A stretch of DNA of 64,000 nt from Azadirachta indica (Eukaryota; Streptophyta; Magnoliopsida; Sapindales; Meliaceae): assembly GCA_022749755.1 (NCBI GenBank), contig CM040440.1, positions 4,301,769-4,365,768 on the forward strand. Direction: 5' to 3'. Below, piece after piece: positions 1 to 13,000 of the stretch. The first letter of the stretch is position 1; every line of letters starts with the position of its first letter. Below the pieces are notes generated by a model that was not told the DNA's origin, made no database searches, and saw only the letters and a list, made by a program, of their open reading frames with translations. Made by a program: the position numbers and the translations under genes.

Positions 1-101
1 AATGGTTCAGAAAAATTTTTTGTTATAAAATTGATAAACCTCGTTAATAGAACTACAGAGCTTCTATATCAGAACAAGATGTCAATCAAAAAGGAATAAA
101 C

Positions 102-3100
102 CTCATTGCCATCATGAAGATACGCTTGATCAATATTCGTTTTCTTCAGTTGTGGACCAAATCCAGCAGATAAAGCAATTTGCCGTAATATTTCAGGCCA
201 TGTTAGCGCATTTAAGTGGCACTGCCAACTGTGTATATCAAACCCCCAAGCATATGCCTAATAGAAATATGAACAATTAAAAGATAAGGCAAAAAAAATG
301 GCGAGAACAAGGAACCTGCCCCAAAACCAAGGAAATAGCAGCAGTTGGTACAACAGCTTACCCCTTCAACGATCTGCGGGTGTCCACCCCCAGGATTAGC
401 GGCACTACTTTGATTTGCTCCCAACCCGGCATAGGGTGTCTTTGCAGCATCCTCAATATCTTTAATTATAGATCTTAGGAGAGCTACATGTATTTCACCC
501 AACAACCTTGGATCCTGAAAGATCAGAAAGTTGCAAATGAATATGGATGTAATGAGCAAAAACAGTACCTAGCTCAAAACAAACATCACCAAAAGGTAAA
601 AATAGAAAGAGCACTTACATAATCATGAAAAGCTTGGACAAACTCATCCAGAGTAAAAGGCCAGAGCCCAAGAATGTCTGCAAAAGTGATCAAGAACCTC
701 CAAACCTAGAAAGTATTAAATTCACTTCAAAACTCACAGAGGACCCAAAAAAAAGAAAACTCCACAGAATCTTCTCCACACATGCACATTGGACACAAAA
801 TGTCCAATCAAAATGTTTGGTTCAAGCACAAGAAATTACTTAAGACAATCTAGCATGCTCCTCATGCATGTAGATATGGTGATCAAAAAACTTTCCTAAG
901 GAGATTACATTAAACCCTCGAAGTAACTAAAATATTTCATATACATGAAGGACAATAACAGTTATGGCAACAGGAAAGACTATCAACATGTTTGTTCAAT
1001 TTCCATGTAAGAACAAAAAGTTAGGCCTACAAAAGAGATCTTTAAGAGTAAAGGAGAATAAATTAAACTTAGTGACATCATCTTAAACATGTAAAAGAAT
1101 AAAATGACATGATTAATGAACACATTCAAAACGGGATATAACTGTTGAAATGATATTATTTCCAAGATGGACAACGGTGTGACAAACTATAATGGACTTC
1201 TCAGTTCTTCAAAAACTGAGGCATAGTGAACATTTTCTTTTCCATTTTTGGTACATGTATCATTTACCGCATAATTAGAAAGAACAATGGCAAACAAATA
1301 AAATAATTATTATAAAGAAATTTGTCTCTAAACAAGTCCAAAGATAATCTGTACCATTCCAATTGTTATATACTCGTGTCCTACTTTCCAGTTTCAATAA
1401 AATATCATCTCCTTAACAGGAAAATCAACAAAATGAACATAAGATGACTACCTACTACTCACCATAAGAAGATTCCCTACATTCTCCTCAGAATCATTCC
1501 ATGGTTGAATTGCAAAAGCCCTTTTCAATTGCACAGATTTGGGTGGGAAAACACAGAGCTTACCTGAAACATAATTAACTTCTTAGATGCTTATAAGATG
1601 AATCAACCATAAAACTCAAGTCCCAAAAGAAAGAGCCTCAATTGTCAAGATGAAAATACGGCAACAAAGAGTAGCAGTAACAATATCATTTGAATGACAA
1701 ACTATTACAGAACAGCGCCACATGCAAACCTCTGTTCAAAATTTAAACAGCGAGTGCGTAACATATTTCTGCTAAAAATTAAAATCTTCCAGGACATCAG
1801 ATATTAATCAAGATATAAAGTTTAACATTCCCAGAACATATTTTATTGTTTAACTACATTTCTACACAAATAATACAAAGAATTACTAAATTCTAGGATT
1901 GTTATTCTCATTTCAAACAAGTCAAACTACTAGATGAACAAAGAGAAAAGAAAAAAGATATCAAAGAATTTCTACCTCTAAATAAATCAAGATTTTGCAA
2001 AGCTTCAAAATCAAGAGACAATATTGTAGGCAGCCCCTTGCTTGATGCAGCTATCTCCATGAGTTCCAAGCGCTCATCCTCAATGAGTTCCATCGATTCC
2101 TTAGCAATTTTCCGAGCAATGGCTCTCTCATTAGCAGCTTTAAGCCTCGCTGCCTCCTTTTCTCTGCGCAGTTCCTCTTTTTGTCTCATTTTCTCAGCCT
2201 AAGTTCAGAAAAAATTTAATTATTACTTCTACTCATTAAAAGACAGGCAAGAGGCTTCCAAACATACCTTGATTGATTCCTTCTGCAAAAACTTCTCCCT
2301 CCGCTCTAGTTCACGCCTCTGTTCCCTCAGGAATCTCTCCTCCTCCCGCTGTTTTTCCCTTAACAACCTTTCTTCTTCTTTTCGTCTTTCACGGTCTTGT
2401 CTCTCCATTTCTTTCCTTATTTGTTCTTCCCTCTTAACATGCAAAATCAAAGCGTCAGTATACAACAAGAGAATTTTGTTTTAGAAAAGTTGGAATAACA
2501 AACCAAACCTTTCGTCTCAGAATATCTTGTTTTTCTAGCTCTTTTCGAATCCTTCTCTCATGTGCTTCCACTTCACGTGCAATTCTTGCCTCCTCACTCT
2601 GCAAGAAGTAAATACACATGCATGAGATCGAGTGTACTACTTATTAGCATGCAGTATTTGCTAAAGTATTAAACACCTTGCGTTTCTTTTCAATCCGTAA
2701 AACATCTTCATCGTGAGTAAGTCTCGTATCAGACGACAAAATTGCATTGTCCATGGCTGAAACTGGGTGAGCACCAAAATGAGCATCCAGAGCAGTATTT
2801 ATAAAAGGTTCCTTATGAGGAACATTGCCATAATCTCCCGAAACAGATGGCAAGAGGTGGCTCTGCCTGCCTTGTTGAGACAAAAGATTTAAACTAGGCA
2901 GCTGACCTGGGAAACCATATCCAGAAGATACTTGTTCACTCCCATGCATAAATGAGCGCCCAGTAGATAAAGATGGATTCCTAGTATTTGAAACATCAGT
3001 GGGCGAACTATAGTGGTAGGATGAGGCAGCTTTCTCATGAGAGTCAGTTCTAACAGTTGGTTCCTCCGGAAGAAACTGATATTCGTGAAGAGTTCTTGAG

Positions 3101-5416
3101 GGGCCCTGAGGATGAATCGTGAACATATCCTGCCATAATTTTTTTTATTAAATTTTTTCTTTCTGTCTCTATACTTTCAATTATCGTCCATGATTAGTGT
3201 TATCACTTCAATGTTCTTTAATATCAATATTGGTCTGGTGTTGCATCCAGATCCAAATAAATATAAGCAAAGTATTGTACAAAAATTTTGAAAAGAAAAA
3301 AAAAACGGCTATAATAAGCAAAAGATGCACCCATAACATAAACAAAAATTTCTGATTAAGCATGTCTAAAATCATCTATAGACATGCCATGTTTAAAGAG
3401 AGCACAGTCTAACCTTGACCGGTTTTGCATCAACACATTCATATTGTTTGGCCTCAAAAGGCCGTCCATGGTGCTTCTGCAGCCCCACTGTTGCTCGTCC
3501 TAGTGTAGTATAAGGATGTCATTAGTTAAATCTCAGTTAAGAACCTTCAGCAAGAAAAGCATAGAAACTGAAGCAAGCAAATCACAAACATTATATGCAC
3601 TTCCTCAGAGACAGCGTGTCAATTTGTTCTACAGAAAATGAGAGAGAATTCACAAATAAACCAACATAGATACATTTACTATGCAGCAGAACAGTGATTA
3701 TACTGAGCTAGTGACAAGGAAAACCACATTCTTCTTCATATTTCACCTCATCATCTCCCCATATGAACCGAATTTAGGCATAAATAACAATAGATGCCAA
3801 GGATGCAGGCTTGTACCATCAATCTGTTCTCATTTTAAACCCTTTTGACTCTAAACCACAAGTTAGCACAAAAGATCAGCACCTGCAACAATCCTTATAA
3901 CCTCAAATGTTTTACAAACAATAGAAGCCTTCATCAAGCCAATACACCATTCTCAAATAGAAACATATACACCATTCTCAAATAGAAACATACCAACTGC
4001 ATCAAAGGAGAAAAACAAAGAAGATGAGACGTAAAACGTTTACCAACTACATCAAACTTTTAAATTCTAACACCTCCTATGGGCAAGATATATATATTTC
4101 CATCTATGACCTACTTCAAACTCCTAATCTACATTTATCAGATTAGCACCTGCTAGACGTAAAACGTTTACCAACTACATCAAACTTTTAAATTCTAACA
4201 CCTCCTATGGGCAAGATATATATATTTCCATCTATGACCTACTTCAAACTCCTAATCTACATTTATCAGATTAGCACCTGCTGACATGGTTTGTCTCTTG
4301 GAATGCTCTTATTGAAGCATTACCAGGAAAATCTTCTCTTACAAAAACACCTAAAAGCAAAATCTGAAAAATATCAATGCAGACATCTCTAGAAAGCTTA
4401 TCAAGTGGTTCTCCAAGAAACATTAATTGAGAAAGTACTTCCGTCTATTTCAACCGAACACCACAACATGCAAAATCTTCTCTTACAAAAACACCTAAAA
4501 GCAAAATCTGAAAAATATCAATGCAGACATCTCTAGAAAGCTTATCAAGTGGTTCTCCAAGAAACATTAATTGAGAAAGTACTTCCGTCTATTTCAACCG
4601 AACACCACAACATGCTTTTGGCCATTTCAAAGTCCTTTTGGTGATGCCAAAAAGAACTCCCAAACATACATTCAGTTCAAAATGAGATAATAACTTTCTC
4701 TAACTAAACATTGTACCATAAACCTCAACAAGTACCTACATTTTATCGAATTCAGGACGAAATAATTTACCTAAAGGTCTACCAAATGCATCAGGCGGCA
4801 GGGGATCAAATTCCACGCCAAGAATGGGCCCATCCTCTCTCAAAGGCTCCCCCAACTGTGCCTCAACAAGAGCAATAGCTCTTAGCTCAGCAATACTTCG
4901 CTGCGGAGGTGGTGGTGGCGGCGGCAATGACATCTCATAGCATCTCCTCATTGCAGCCACGTCAGCCCCAATCCTCTGAACCGCCACGCCTCCTCGCACG
5001 AACTCACTTCCCGCCAATTCGTTTCCGCCAGCTGGCGTTAGGCGAGCAGGTGGCTGAGAATCTTTGGGCTGACGCTTGGCGGGTGGCGCCTTCCGGTCTT
5101 TCAAACGCCGGTGACAGAACCACATCTGTAGCTGCCGATCTGATAACCCTAACTGCACCGACAATTCTGCTCGTACCGCTTCCGATGGATAAGACTCGAC
5201 TGTTACAAAATCAAATTCACATTAAAAAAGGAAAGAAACTCAAAAAAATCTTAGAAAACTAAAAAAGAAAAAGAAAAAGAAATGAAATGAACAAAAACAC
5301 AAACCAGCATAAGTTTTTTCGAGAATTTCAAGCTGAGAAGCGGTCTTCATCTTGCGCTTACTCTTAGTTTCACCTTCCTGCGGCTTTTTTTTCTCTCCTT
5401 CCGAAGCAGCTTCCAT
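102..5416 (-). CDS. RLT2-like: RLT1/RLT2-type homeobox-DDT chromatin regulator, N-terminal part (cut by left window edge)
   Basis: Eleven exons can be joined in one frame: 5416-5305, 5199-4771, 3499-3414, 3129-2677, 2598-2509, 2432-2268, 2198-1976, 1563-1463, 705-619, 514-362 and 257-102, giving 685 codons before the edge. A lysine-rich start (ATG at 5416) leads into a homeodomain at about residues 24-80, with the recognition-helix motif WFCHRRLKDRK. A long Arg/Glu-rich coiled coil follows (about 355-500, REEERFLRE-like heptads), then a DDT domain (about 550-610, with WRFLITFADILGLWPFTLDE) and a conserved WSD-type stretch (AYAWGFDIHSWQCHLNALTW). This order is that of Arabidopsis RLT1/RLT2, partners of ISWI remodellers that space nucleosomes and repress flowering; the family is about 1,600-1,700 residues long, so more than half is off-window. 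All ten introns read GT-AG. The call is firm; which paralogue it is was not tested. Confidence 0.93.
3942..3991. repeat. 25-bp perfect tandem duplication in RLT intron 2
   Basis: Two identical 25-bp units, 3942-3966 and 3967-3991, each starting ATACACCATTCTC. It lies in the intron between RLT exons 2 and 3 and is the smallest of three tandem duplications there. Confidence 0.9.
4027..4282. repeat. 128-bp perfect tandem duplication in RLT intron 2
   Basis: Units 4027-4154 and 4155-4282 look identical base for base on reading. Each starts AGACGTAAAACG and ends GATTAGCACCTGCT, and includes a short ATATATAT run. The lack of differences suggests a recent duplication or a local assembly duplication. 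Confidence 0.93.
4328..4615. repeat. 144-bp perfect tandem duplication in RLT intron 2
   Basis: Units 4328-4471 and 4472-4615 are identical as read. Each starts AAAATCTTCTCTTAC and ends CACCACAACATGC. It begins 45 bp after the end of the 128-bp duplication, in the same intron. Confidence 0.93.
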
Positions 5417-7800
5417 TAAACCCCCGAAAAATGAAGTCCAAACTCAACTTGGAAGAACTTCTTCAACAGCTCAATTGAAGAAGAAGAAGTAAAACGATTA
5501 GCCGGTTGGCCCCTCCTCAACCTCAAAGGAAAAATTAGGTTAGGGAGTTTGACCCAAAATGAGGAATAACAAAAATCCAAATTTTCTCTCTCTCTCCAAA
5601 TAAGAATCGATGATCAAGTAATGGTTGTTTTTGGTGTGCGTGATTGATTGAGATGTGCGGTGAGATTTGGGGGAACAATAGTAAAATTAAAAATAATAAA
5701 AATTTATATTATTAATTGTTGTTGGTGTTGAAAAATAAATAAATGAAAAGAGAGAAGAGATTGTGATATTTGATTTTAAAGAAGAGAAGCAGCAACGAAC
5801 AAACAAAGAACGAACAGTCTTTCTCTCTCCACGACTTCCCTTCATAATTTTTGATTGTTGGTTTTTTTTGTAGTATAATTTTCTTTAATTTTTTTTTTTT
5901 AAATTGACGCATAAACTTTCCTTTTGGGAAAATAATAGTTGTTGGAATTGTCAGATGATGCTTTTTGAATTCGGGACTCGCAAAGGGGATTATTGATTCA
6001 CGACGGGAGGTTTGGTTTTGTTTTGTGGCTCTGTGTGGTGGGTGATTTGAGTTTCTCTTTCTTTTCTTTTTTTTATGTTTTTGTTTGGTTGGGTTTTAAT
6101 TTATACTGGGCGGATTGGTTTTGGGTTCCTAATTCTCTCGTTCACTTTAATCCTACCGCTTCCTTCCCGGCTCTTCTTCATTCGTTACTGGAAAACATCG
6201 TCTACGTGCTTCCACAGCGCGTGTCACCACGGTTTTGTCGTTTTAGAGAAAACGGATTACGTGAAGATTGAAAATTATACGGATCGAGTTCGATACTTAC
6301 TGTTTGATTATTAGGGTAGCTGATTTATCTTATAAATTTTTTTTTTGAATAGTTCAAAAATTTTAGAGTTTAAATTCCTTTTTTTTATTAAGTTATTTTT
6401 TTAATGTAAAATAAATTAATTTTCTCTCTGTCACTAGTTGAATGATACAATAATATATTCATTTAGCTGATTAGAATCCTACTCAAAACAATAATACGAG
6501 TATAATTTTTTATAAATTATAAATATTTTATTTTATTAGAATCCTCTCAAAATCATCATATGAGTATAATTTTTTATAAATATAATTGGAAGTATAATCT
6601 ATTTTAAATTAAAAAATACATTTTTAAATTATATTTTTCTTTATGATTGTTCTTATCTTATCTGTTGTTCAAATTCATGAGGGGGATCGGGCCTTTAAAA
6701 ATTAGAACATAGCATTATAAAATGTAGATTAATGTATGTTCCAAAAAAAAATAATAATAATAATAATAATTCAGATTAGGAGATGGAATTGACAAACACG
6801 CTCTAGGCGATGGGAGGTGAAGTCTGGAGATGTTATGCTTCTTCGAGAGGGCCCACAATCAGTTGGTTATATATAATATGGGATTGGGCCGGTGTCGCTG
6901 CTTTTTCCCACTTTAACGTAATTATATCTCTGAATATGTGGAACAGAAGTAGTGCTGATTTGGTTGGAGTAAATTAAGTTTTTTGAATTTGGGATTGAAG
7001 GTAGTCTGTGTCGATAGGTTGCTCCATTTCCATAGTCAATGCTGTTTAAAATTTGACAATCAACCTTTTTATTTGCGTTGATTGGCCAACTTCACTCTTA
7101 CATGACCTAATGTGAATGTAAAGCGAGGCAAGACTAAGGCTAAGGCTAAGCTCATACTTCCTCGCCTAATTATTTTATTTTTAAGGCCCAAAGTCTAAAT
7201 CCACTCCAATCAAATAAAAAATAAATATTTATATTAGATATTTCAATTATCTTACGTTTGAAATTAATACGGAACATTTATTTCAGTTGTTCTCGAATAA
7301 CTTGTAATGGTCATAAGCCGTGTTACAACTAAAATTTAAAACTTTTGTATTTAAAGATATGAATTTATTACCGATGCATTATTGTATTATTTGATATGCT
7401 TCAAGAGTCGTCCCCTATTTCATCAATTTCAGGAGTTGACAAATAGCAAATAGCAAGAATTCTTTTTAGTGCGTTGAAGCTGCCTTTACATATTGTGGAG
7501 TCCCGTTCTTAACATTACATTATTGAACAATGATTACTTTTTTGTAGAGGAGGCATTAGAAGACTGGATATGCTTGGTTGTCCTTTTCGGTTGTTAGTTG
7601 AGATTTGAATGTTAACTACTTCACTCCGAATTCTTCTTGAATATGAGATCAGTATCAATCCGTTGTCTAACAATTTGCTTCCGAACCTTGAACAAATTTG
7701 CAAGGTGGAGCTTCTCAATATTAATTGTGTACAATGTTAAAAAAGGGATTGTGATGAGGGAGAAAATTAATTAAAGAAGTAACAGAAGGCGGAATTAATA
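5417..7800. other. Intergenic: RLT upstream region and spacer
   Basis: The first 200 bp upstream of the RLT start is CT/GA-rich and is probably its 5' leader and promoter. The rest is AT-rich with an (AAT)n run near 6747-6768. Short open frames at 5993-6314 have no recognisable domain. No RNA gene or intact element was seen. Confidence 0.5.
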
Positions 7801-8478
7801 TTAGTGACGAGAGAGAGGGCAGCCAATTCCATGGCGCTTGCTAGGAAAAATAAGAAACAATATACTGCAAACCACGCCAATCCCAACAGGCACTGACACT
7901 AAGAGTTCCTTGGTTTCCTCTGACGGTGCTGGACAAAAACACTTCACAACATTCTGATCAAACAAGGCAACTGCTGCAAACACCAATATTGAAGCAAATG
8001 CATGAAAAAAGTCGATAAACTTTAGCTGATATTGAGCTGCCTCCTCTGGTGTAAGTGTCAATGATGTATCAATAGCCCATAAGCCTTTGAACGTAGCTAA
8101 TCCGTGTCTAACCTTACCTCTTTCATCTCTAAAGCTATCGGTTAAACGCAGAAGGAAACAGGTAATGCCAGAAACAGCCAAGAGCAAGAAAGTGAGATGC
8201 CGGCTTGTATGTGTGGGACACTGGCCTTGATGAGTTAAAATTGGTGACAGAATTTGGAATGTGAGGACAGCACCAGTGGGAAGAAGCTTGACCAAATGTG
8301 CTGTTCCTTTGAATGTTTTTCTTATTGCCCTTTGTGACCGTGTTTTTGGTTTTCTGGGGACATTTTCCAGGAGAGGTTGCAGCTGATCCCGGAGAGCTGT
8401 CCTCGGTTCTTCATCTTCTACCTTGATATCCATCACCTCAATCTTCTTTCTCCTATTTCTCCTCAGTTTTATTACCAT
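7801..8478 (-). CDS. DMP (DUF679) family four-helix membrane protein
   Basis: Intronless 225-residue protein. After a basic, charged N-terminus (residues 1-55) come four predicted membrane helices, at about 62-82, 94-112, 155-174 and 192-212. Family hallmarks can be read directly: TAHLVKLLPTGAVL at the first helix, SPILTHQGQC after it, TFKGLWAID in the loop, FIDFFHAFASILVF at the third helix, and a VPVGIGVVCSILFLIFPSKRHGIG ending. DMP proteins sit in ER, tonoplast or plasma membrane; members act in senescence-linked membrane remodelling, and the DMP8/9 branch in gamete fusion. I could not place this one in a branch, so no role is assigned. The ATG at 8478 is the first in frame. Nothing is truncated. 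Confidence 0.92.
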   Translation of the reverse strand: MVIKLRRNRRKKIEVMDIKVEDEEPRTALRDQLQPLLENVPRKPKTRSQRAIRKTFKGTAHLVKLLPTGAVLTFQILSPILTHQGQCPTHTSRHLTFLLLAVSGITCFLLRLTDSFRDERGKVRHGLATFKGLWAIDTSLTLTPEEAAQYQLKFIDFFHAFASILVFAAVALFDQNVVKCFCPAPSEETKELLVSVPVGIGVVCSILFLIFPSKRHGIGCPLSRH

Positions 8479-8771
8479 CCAAGAAACCGGAAAACTCTTG
8501 TTTAGTGTTGGTATATACTACTCTACATTTTTTATGTTTTATATGTAGAGAGAGAAGTTTGTTATAAAATCCATTTTCTTATAAGTGAGCGTTATAGTAA
8601 CTGCTGTGGAATGGTATTAATTTAGTTAATTGATCTTAATTAGGGAGTTTCAATTTGTTGGGAGGTTTTGGGTTTGCTGAGATTGGATGCCCCGAGTTGA
8701 GATAAAATCTTGCTTTGTTTTAACTAATCCTACTTATACAATTGATGCATTTATAGGGACTTAAGAATATT

Positions 8772-8837
8772 TGGGCTGCTTGGGCCTCTAATTGAATTCC
8801 CCTTTCGTCTTGTCATGTGCTGAAATTTCTTTGGGCC
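8772..8837. promoter_or_regulatory. Three TGGGCY (site II-like) motifs upstream of the DMP gene
   Basis: TGGGCT at 8772-8777, TGGGCC at 8781-8786 and TGGGCC at 8832-8837, about 300-360 bp upstream of the DMP start codon. TGGGCY elements bind TCP factors in plant promoters. Function here is inferred from motif and position only. Confidence 0.4.
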
Positions 8838-9579
8838 AAGTCCTAGAACAACAAGACCATTCCGATTGGGAATACGAACAATATTGGGTTATGGAACTGG
8901 ATTATGTGTCTATTACAAACCCAATATTATATGGATTCAGATTTCACACATGCTTCTAATTTCAAGTAGTGATATTATACTATTACTAATGGGATTCAAT
9001 AGTCTTTAGCAATGGAGGTTCAAATTTAATAGAATTGCCAATTTTGTGATCAAAATTCATGTAATTGCTTGATTTTGGGAGTAAGAGTCAAAAAGCAATT
9101 TCTTAGCCGGCATGACATTAATGATTTGTTTAGGCAAGCCGCCCAAATAAAACACACTTTGATCACTTAAAGACTGTGTTTTTGCCTTGAACGCGGCTGT
9201 CACCTTTTGTTATTCATTCTTTACCTTTTACATACAGAAAGAAACAAACATACACATGTTAAGTTAAACTGCAATTAAAATATTTATTAAAACACAAAAA
9301 GAACTTCAATACAAAATGAAAACCGCTTATTTGAAACTTCCTTTCCATTCCATTGTGTTATACCTTTGTTTTATAATAATTAAGAGAGTATCAAAAACAA
9401 TAAATAGGGAAAAAAATTTTGAGTTTAACAAAGATGTTCAAAAATTAATTTAAAATTTATTGAAAATTAAGATATTATGACTTTTAATTCATAAATATTT
9501 AATTTAAAGTTTAATTATTTTAATAATAGTTTTAAAATTTTTAATCTTGATAGCAACCTTCTTATATATGATGTCCACT

Positions 9580-10049
9580 TAGGGGTGGGCAGAAAAATTA
9601 GATCGAAGCGGACCAAACCAGAATCATATCGAAATTAACAGATTCGGTTCGATATTTTATGTAATTAGATTTGGTTTCGGTTTTTAAAATAAAAAACCTG
9701 AAATTTTCGATCCGATTTCTGTTTTAGTTCCAAAAACTTGAACCAAATCAAATTTATTATTTTTTAATATTTTTACATGTAAACAATATCGTTTTACTAC
9801 GTTTTCATAAAATGACGTCGTTTAGTACATTGAAAAATTTTTAAAAAAAATAATAAATTTATCAAAAAACTAAACTAACTCAAAACTCGAACCGATCGAT
9901 CCAGTTTTAATTTACTTAGAATATGTAATTGATTCGGTACGGTCCAATTTTTTTTTCTTATTCGATTAAATCCAGTCTCAAAATTTTTTAAATCCGAAAT
10001 TTTCAATTTTGGTTCGATTTTTCAAAAACCTAAACTATGTCCACACCTA
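9580..10049. mobile_element. hAT-like non-autonomous element (MITE-like), 470 bp
   Basis: The left end reads TAGGGGTGGGCA (9580-9591). The right end TGTCCACACCTA (10038-10049) is its reverse complement with two mismatches. Flanking octamers TGTCCACT (9572-9579) and TGCCCACC (10050-10057) agree at 6 of 8 positions, as expected for a decayed 8-bp hAT target duplication. The interior is AT-rich with oppositely oriented GGTTCGGTT/AACCGAA-type motifs near each end. There is no coding capacity, so it must have moved with a transposase in trans. The ends match a hAT MITE type that I recall as common in plant genomes. Confidence 0.72.
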
Positions 10050-10057
10050 TGCCCACC

Positions 10058-13000
10058 TAAATATTAATTATGGAAATGAATTAATTTCATTATGGTGGTA
10101 TTTTATATCATGACATCAACATTATAACTATAAAATAAAGTTAAATATATAACGAATACTATTATATATAAATTCATTTATACAAATTTTGAAGGTGTTT
10201 AATAGTTAACGTTTTCACATAATAAAAAAGATTTTATGAAGTAAAAGAAGATAATTTTTATAAAATATGTGATAACAATATAATAATATTATATTAGTTT
10301 ATATAAACGAAATTTATAACCCTATGACTAATAATATATAAATTTAACTGTAAAATAGCTATTCACACTACATTATTTTAAAAATTTAAAATTTTTTAAA
10401 ATACTTTTGGATAACAAAAAATTGGTGAGAATTATTCAATTTTCTAGTACACTCGCTCTTGAAAAAGTCATAGTATCCATGGCGATCATCAGTCAAAGAA
10501 GTGGAGCAACCACTTTGAAATTAATAATAATTTGATGGAATGAAATTGGAAACAATTTTCAACAACAATAATCACTCTTAACAGTTCAGTTGGTAATGGA
10601 ATCAATGTTTCTTTATACGACAAAGGGTACATCAATTTCAACAATCTGTTGCTTTAAGACTTGCTTTTGGTCTGAATTTTCAAACACATGCTATGGCATT
10701 TCTTTGTATTCATTATTGTTTCGCAAATTGTTTTACTCAATTCCTATCTGCTTTGGGAATCAACATCCAACTGTTTCAACATGTGTCGCGAAAAAGTTTA
10801 GGTGAGAATATTTTGAAACCGGGTACATGCCATATCAATCAAACATCTAAATCAGCGGGCTAATTTAATTGAACACCGGCCCTTCATTGTTTATAATTTG
10901 TAAATTCTTATTAAATAAGTATTCGGTTTTTATCATTTCGTATTAAGTTATACTTTATAAAATGCTACAATGTCGCGGTCAAAATTCAATATTAATATTA
11001 CCAAGAATAATTTATCCACTCTCTAACAACCCACTTGCAAAATAACCATTCTTCTCCACAAAAGTGATCTCTCCACTTGAATACCTTCGTGTCTTTTGCT
11101 CTAATATTGCATCCTGTAAAAGAGTTTGCTATGTTAGAAGAAAAATTTGACGTAATGATAGGTACTACTCGTATTTATAACGTAAGTTTCTGAATATTTA
11201 AGAATAAAAATTCTTAAAAAGAAAAAAATAAATAATTCACAAAGAGAATAATCGAACAAAATATCATTAATTGAATGAATTCATAACTAATAAATAATAT
11301 GATTTATTTATACTAATATATATTCTAATACTAAGAAGATAAAAATTTTTCATGAATAAAAAATTAACTATATCTTATTTAAATAATAAACTTAAATAAA
11401 AAATTAAAATATGACAAAGTAAATATTTTAATTTATTTCACTCTTACTTTTTATTCTATGACAAAATCTTAACATATATCTAAGTTATTGATTGTGTCGT
11501 TAATGGATAGATCATTTATGAATGTATTTACTCTACACCTATTTTTCTTTTTGTTATTTGATGTGATTATAACGGTGGTCGACTAATTCTACATAATTTT
11601 GGATTTTTTTGTAAATGGATTCGGATATCTACGTGGATTTGGTATTAAATATGTTTTGTTTGATTTGAATGAAATGTTAATTTAAGAAAGCTATATAAAG
11701 AAAAAAAAAAAAAAAAAGACTTATTCAATGCAAATGGATAAGCTATATTATTATTTAAGAGAGCATAAAAGTTATTAGGAACTAGAGTGCTATTAATCTC
11801 TGATTTATTAATCGATTTAATAACAAATTATTTAGTTAACATGTCTCAATCATAAACACTAATTTATTCGTTAAGCTAGTGGTTCTATTGTTACGAATAC
11901 ACGTAAAGAAATTACGCGATTAATTTATATATTTATATTCTCATTGATTCAATAATGTTTAAATGTTTGCTAAAAAAATAAATTTTGTGTACAGTTTATT
12001 TCGTAAAATAAAATTTTTGTTTTATAATCAGAGTTTTACGTTAAATAAAAATGAGAAATCAAGCGAATTGATATAAATTAAACTACAAACAAATCAATAA
12101 TTAACACGATTAACTAGTGGTTCTAAATTACTTTGAATTTATTAAATGAACTTTATTTATTTTAATTAATCTGCGTTGTTGCAACTTAATCAATTTAATT
12201 AAAATATCGGATGATAGTATTTGGATCTCAAAAGTTCCATATTTTGACAAATAAAGATTTATATATTTCACTTAAATAAATCTATGACTATATTAAAATG
12301 ACTAAATTATCTTTATAATATTAAATTTTCATCATCATACACAGATTAACACAAAAGGTTTTCAGTAATTTCAATAATCTGTTATTATACATTAAATATA
12401 TATTAAAAATGGTTAATTTTATAATAATAAATAAAAAATATAACATCTTATACGGGAAGAATGTTCAATGCCTCTTTTTTTTAGTTAATATTTTATTATT
12501 TTTTTATTTTTTTTTATTTTTTTTTTTGAATTTTTATTTTATTTTATTTTTTTGAATAATATTTTTAATTTTATTTTATAAATTAAAAATAAAAAAAAAA
12601 AAATTAAGAGTAACGACGAGATATTTAAAATATAAAAGGAAGCAAGGTATTTTGGAAAACAGGCAACGGGCATTCAATTCAATCTGTGTTTGAAAAAGGT
12701 GAAGATTCAAAAAATAGACATGAAAAAAATAAGAATCCAAAAACATTGCACGAGATATGTCGTACTTTTTTTATTAATATTAAAAAATACTGTTAAGCTA
12801 TATTTTTCCTTAATTTGTTAAAAACACTATTATTTATGTTCTATTTGATCAAAAACATACTTAGCGATCGGTTCTTACCCACTGAAAGTTTTTTTTTTTT
12901 TAAATACTAACTTTTATGTTAAAGAAATAATTATTTAATTTTACTATAAAAGTTTCAAATTTTAATTTCTTTTTAATTTTTTTTAAAGAATTATATAATA

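Noticed and set aside
212..559. 115-residue minus-strand open frame
   Set aside because: It is RLT exon 10 (362-514) read into its flanking introns; only the exon part is coding.
5993..6314. Two overlapping plus-strand frames of 79-92 codons upstream of the RLT gene
   Set aside because: Phe/Leu-rich translation of T-rich DNA with no family features.
10590..10805. 71-residue plus-strand frame
   Set aside because: No recognisable motif and isolated in AT-rich DNA; chance frame most likely.
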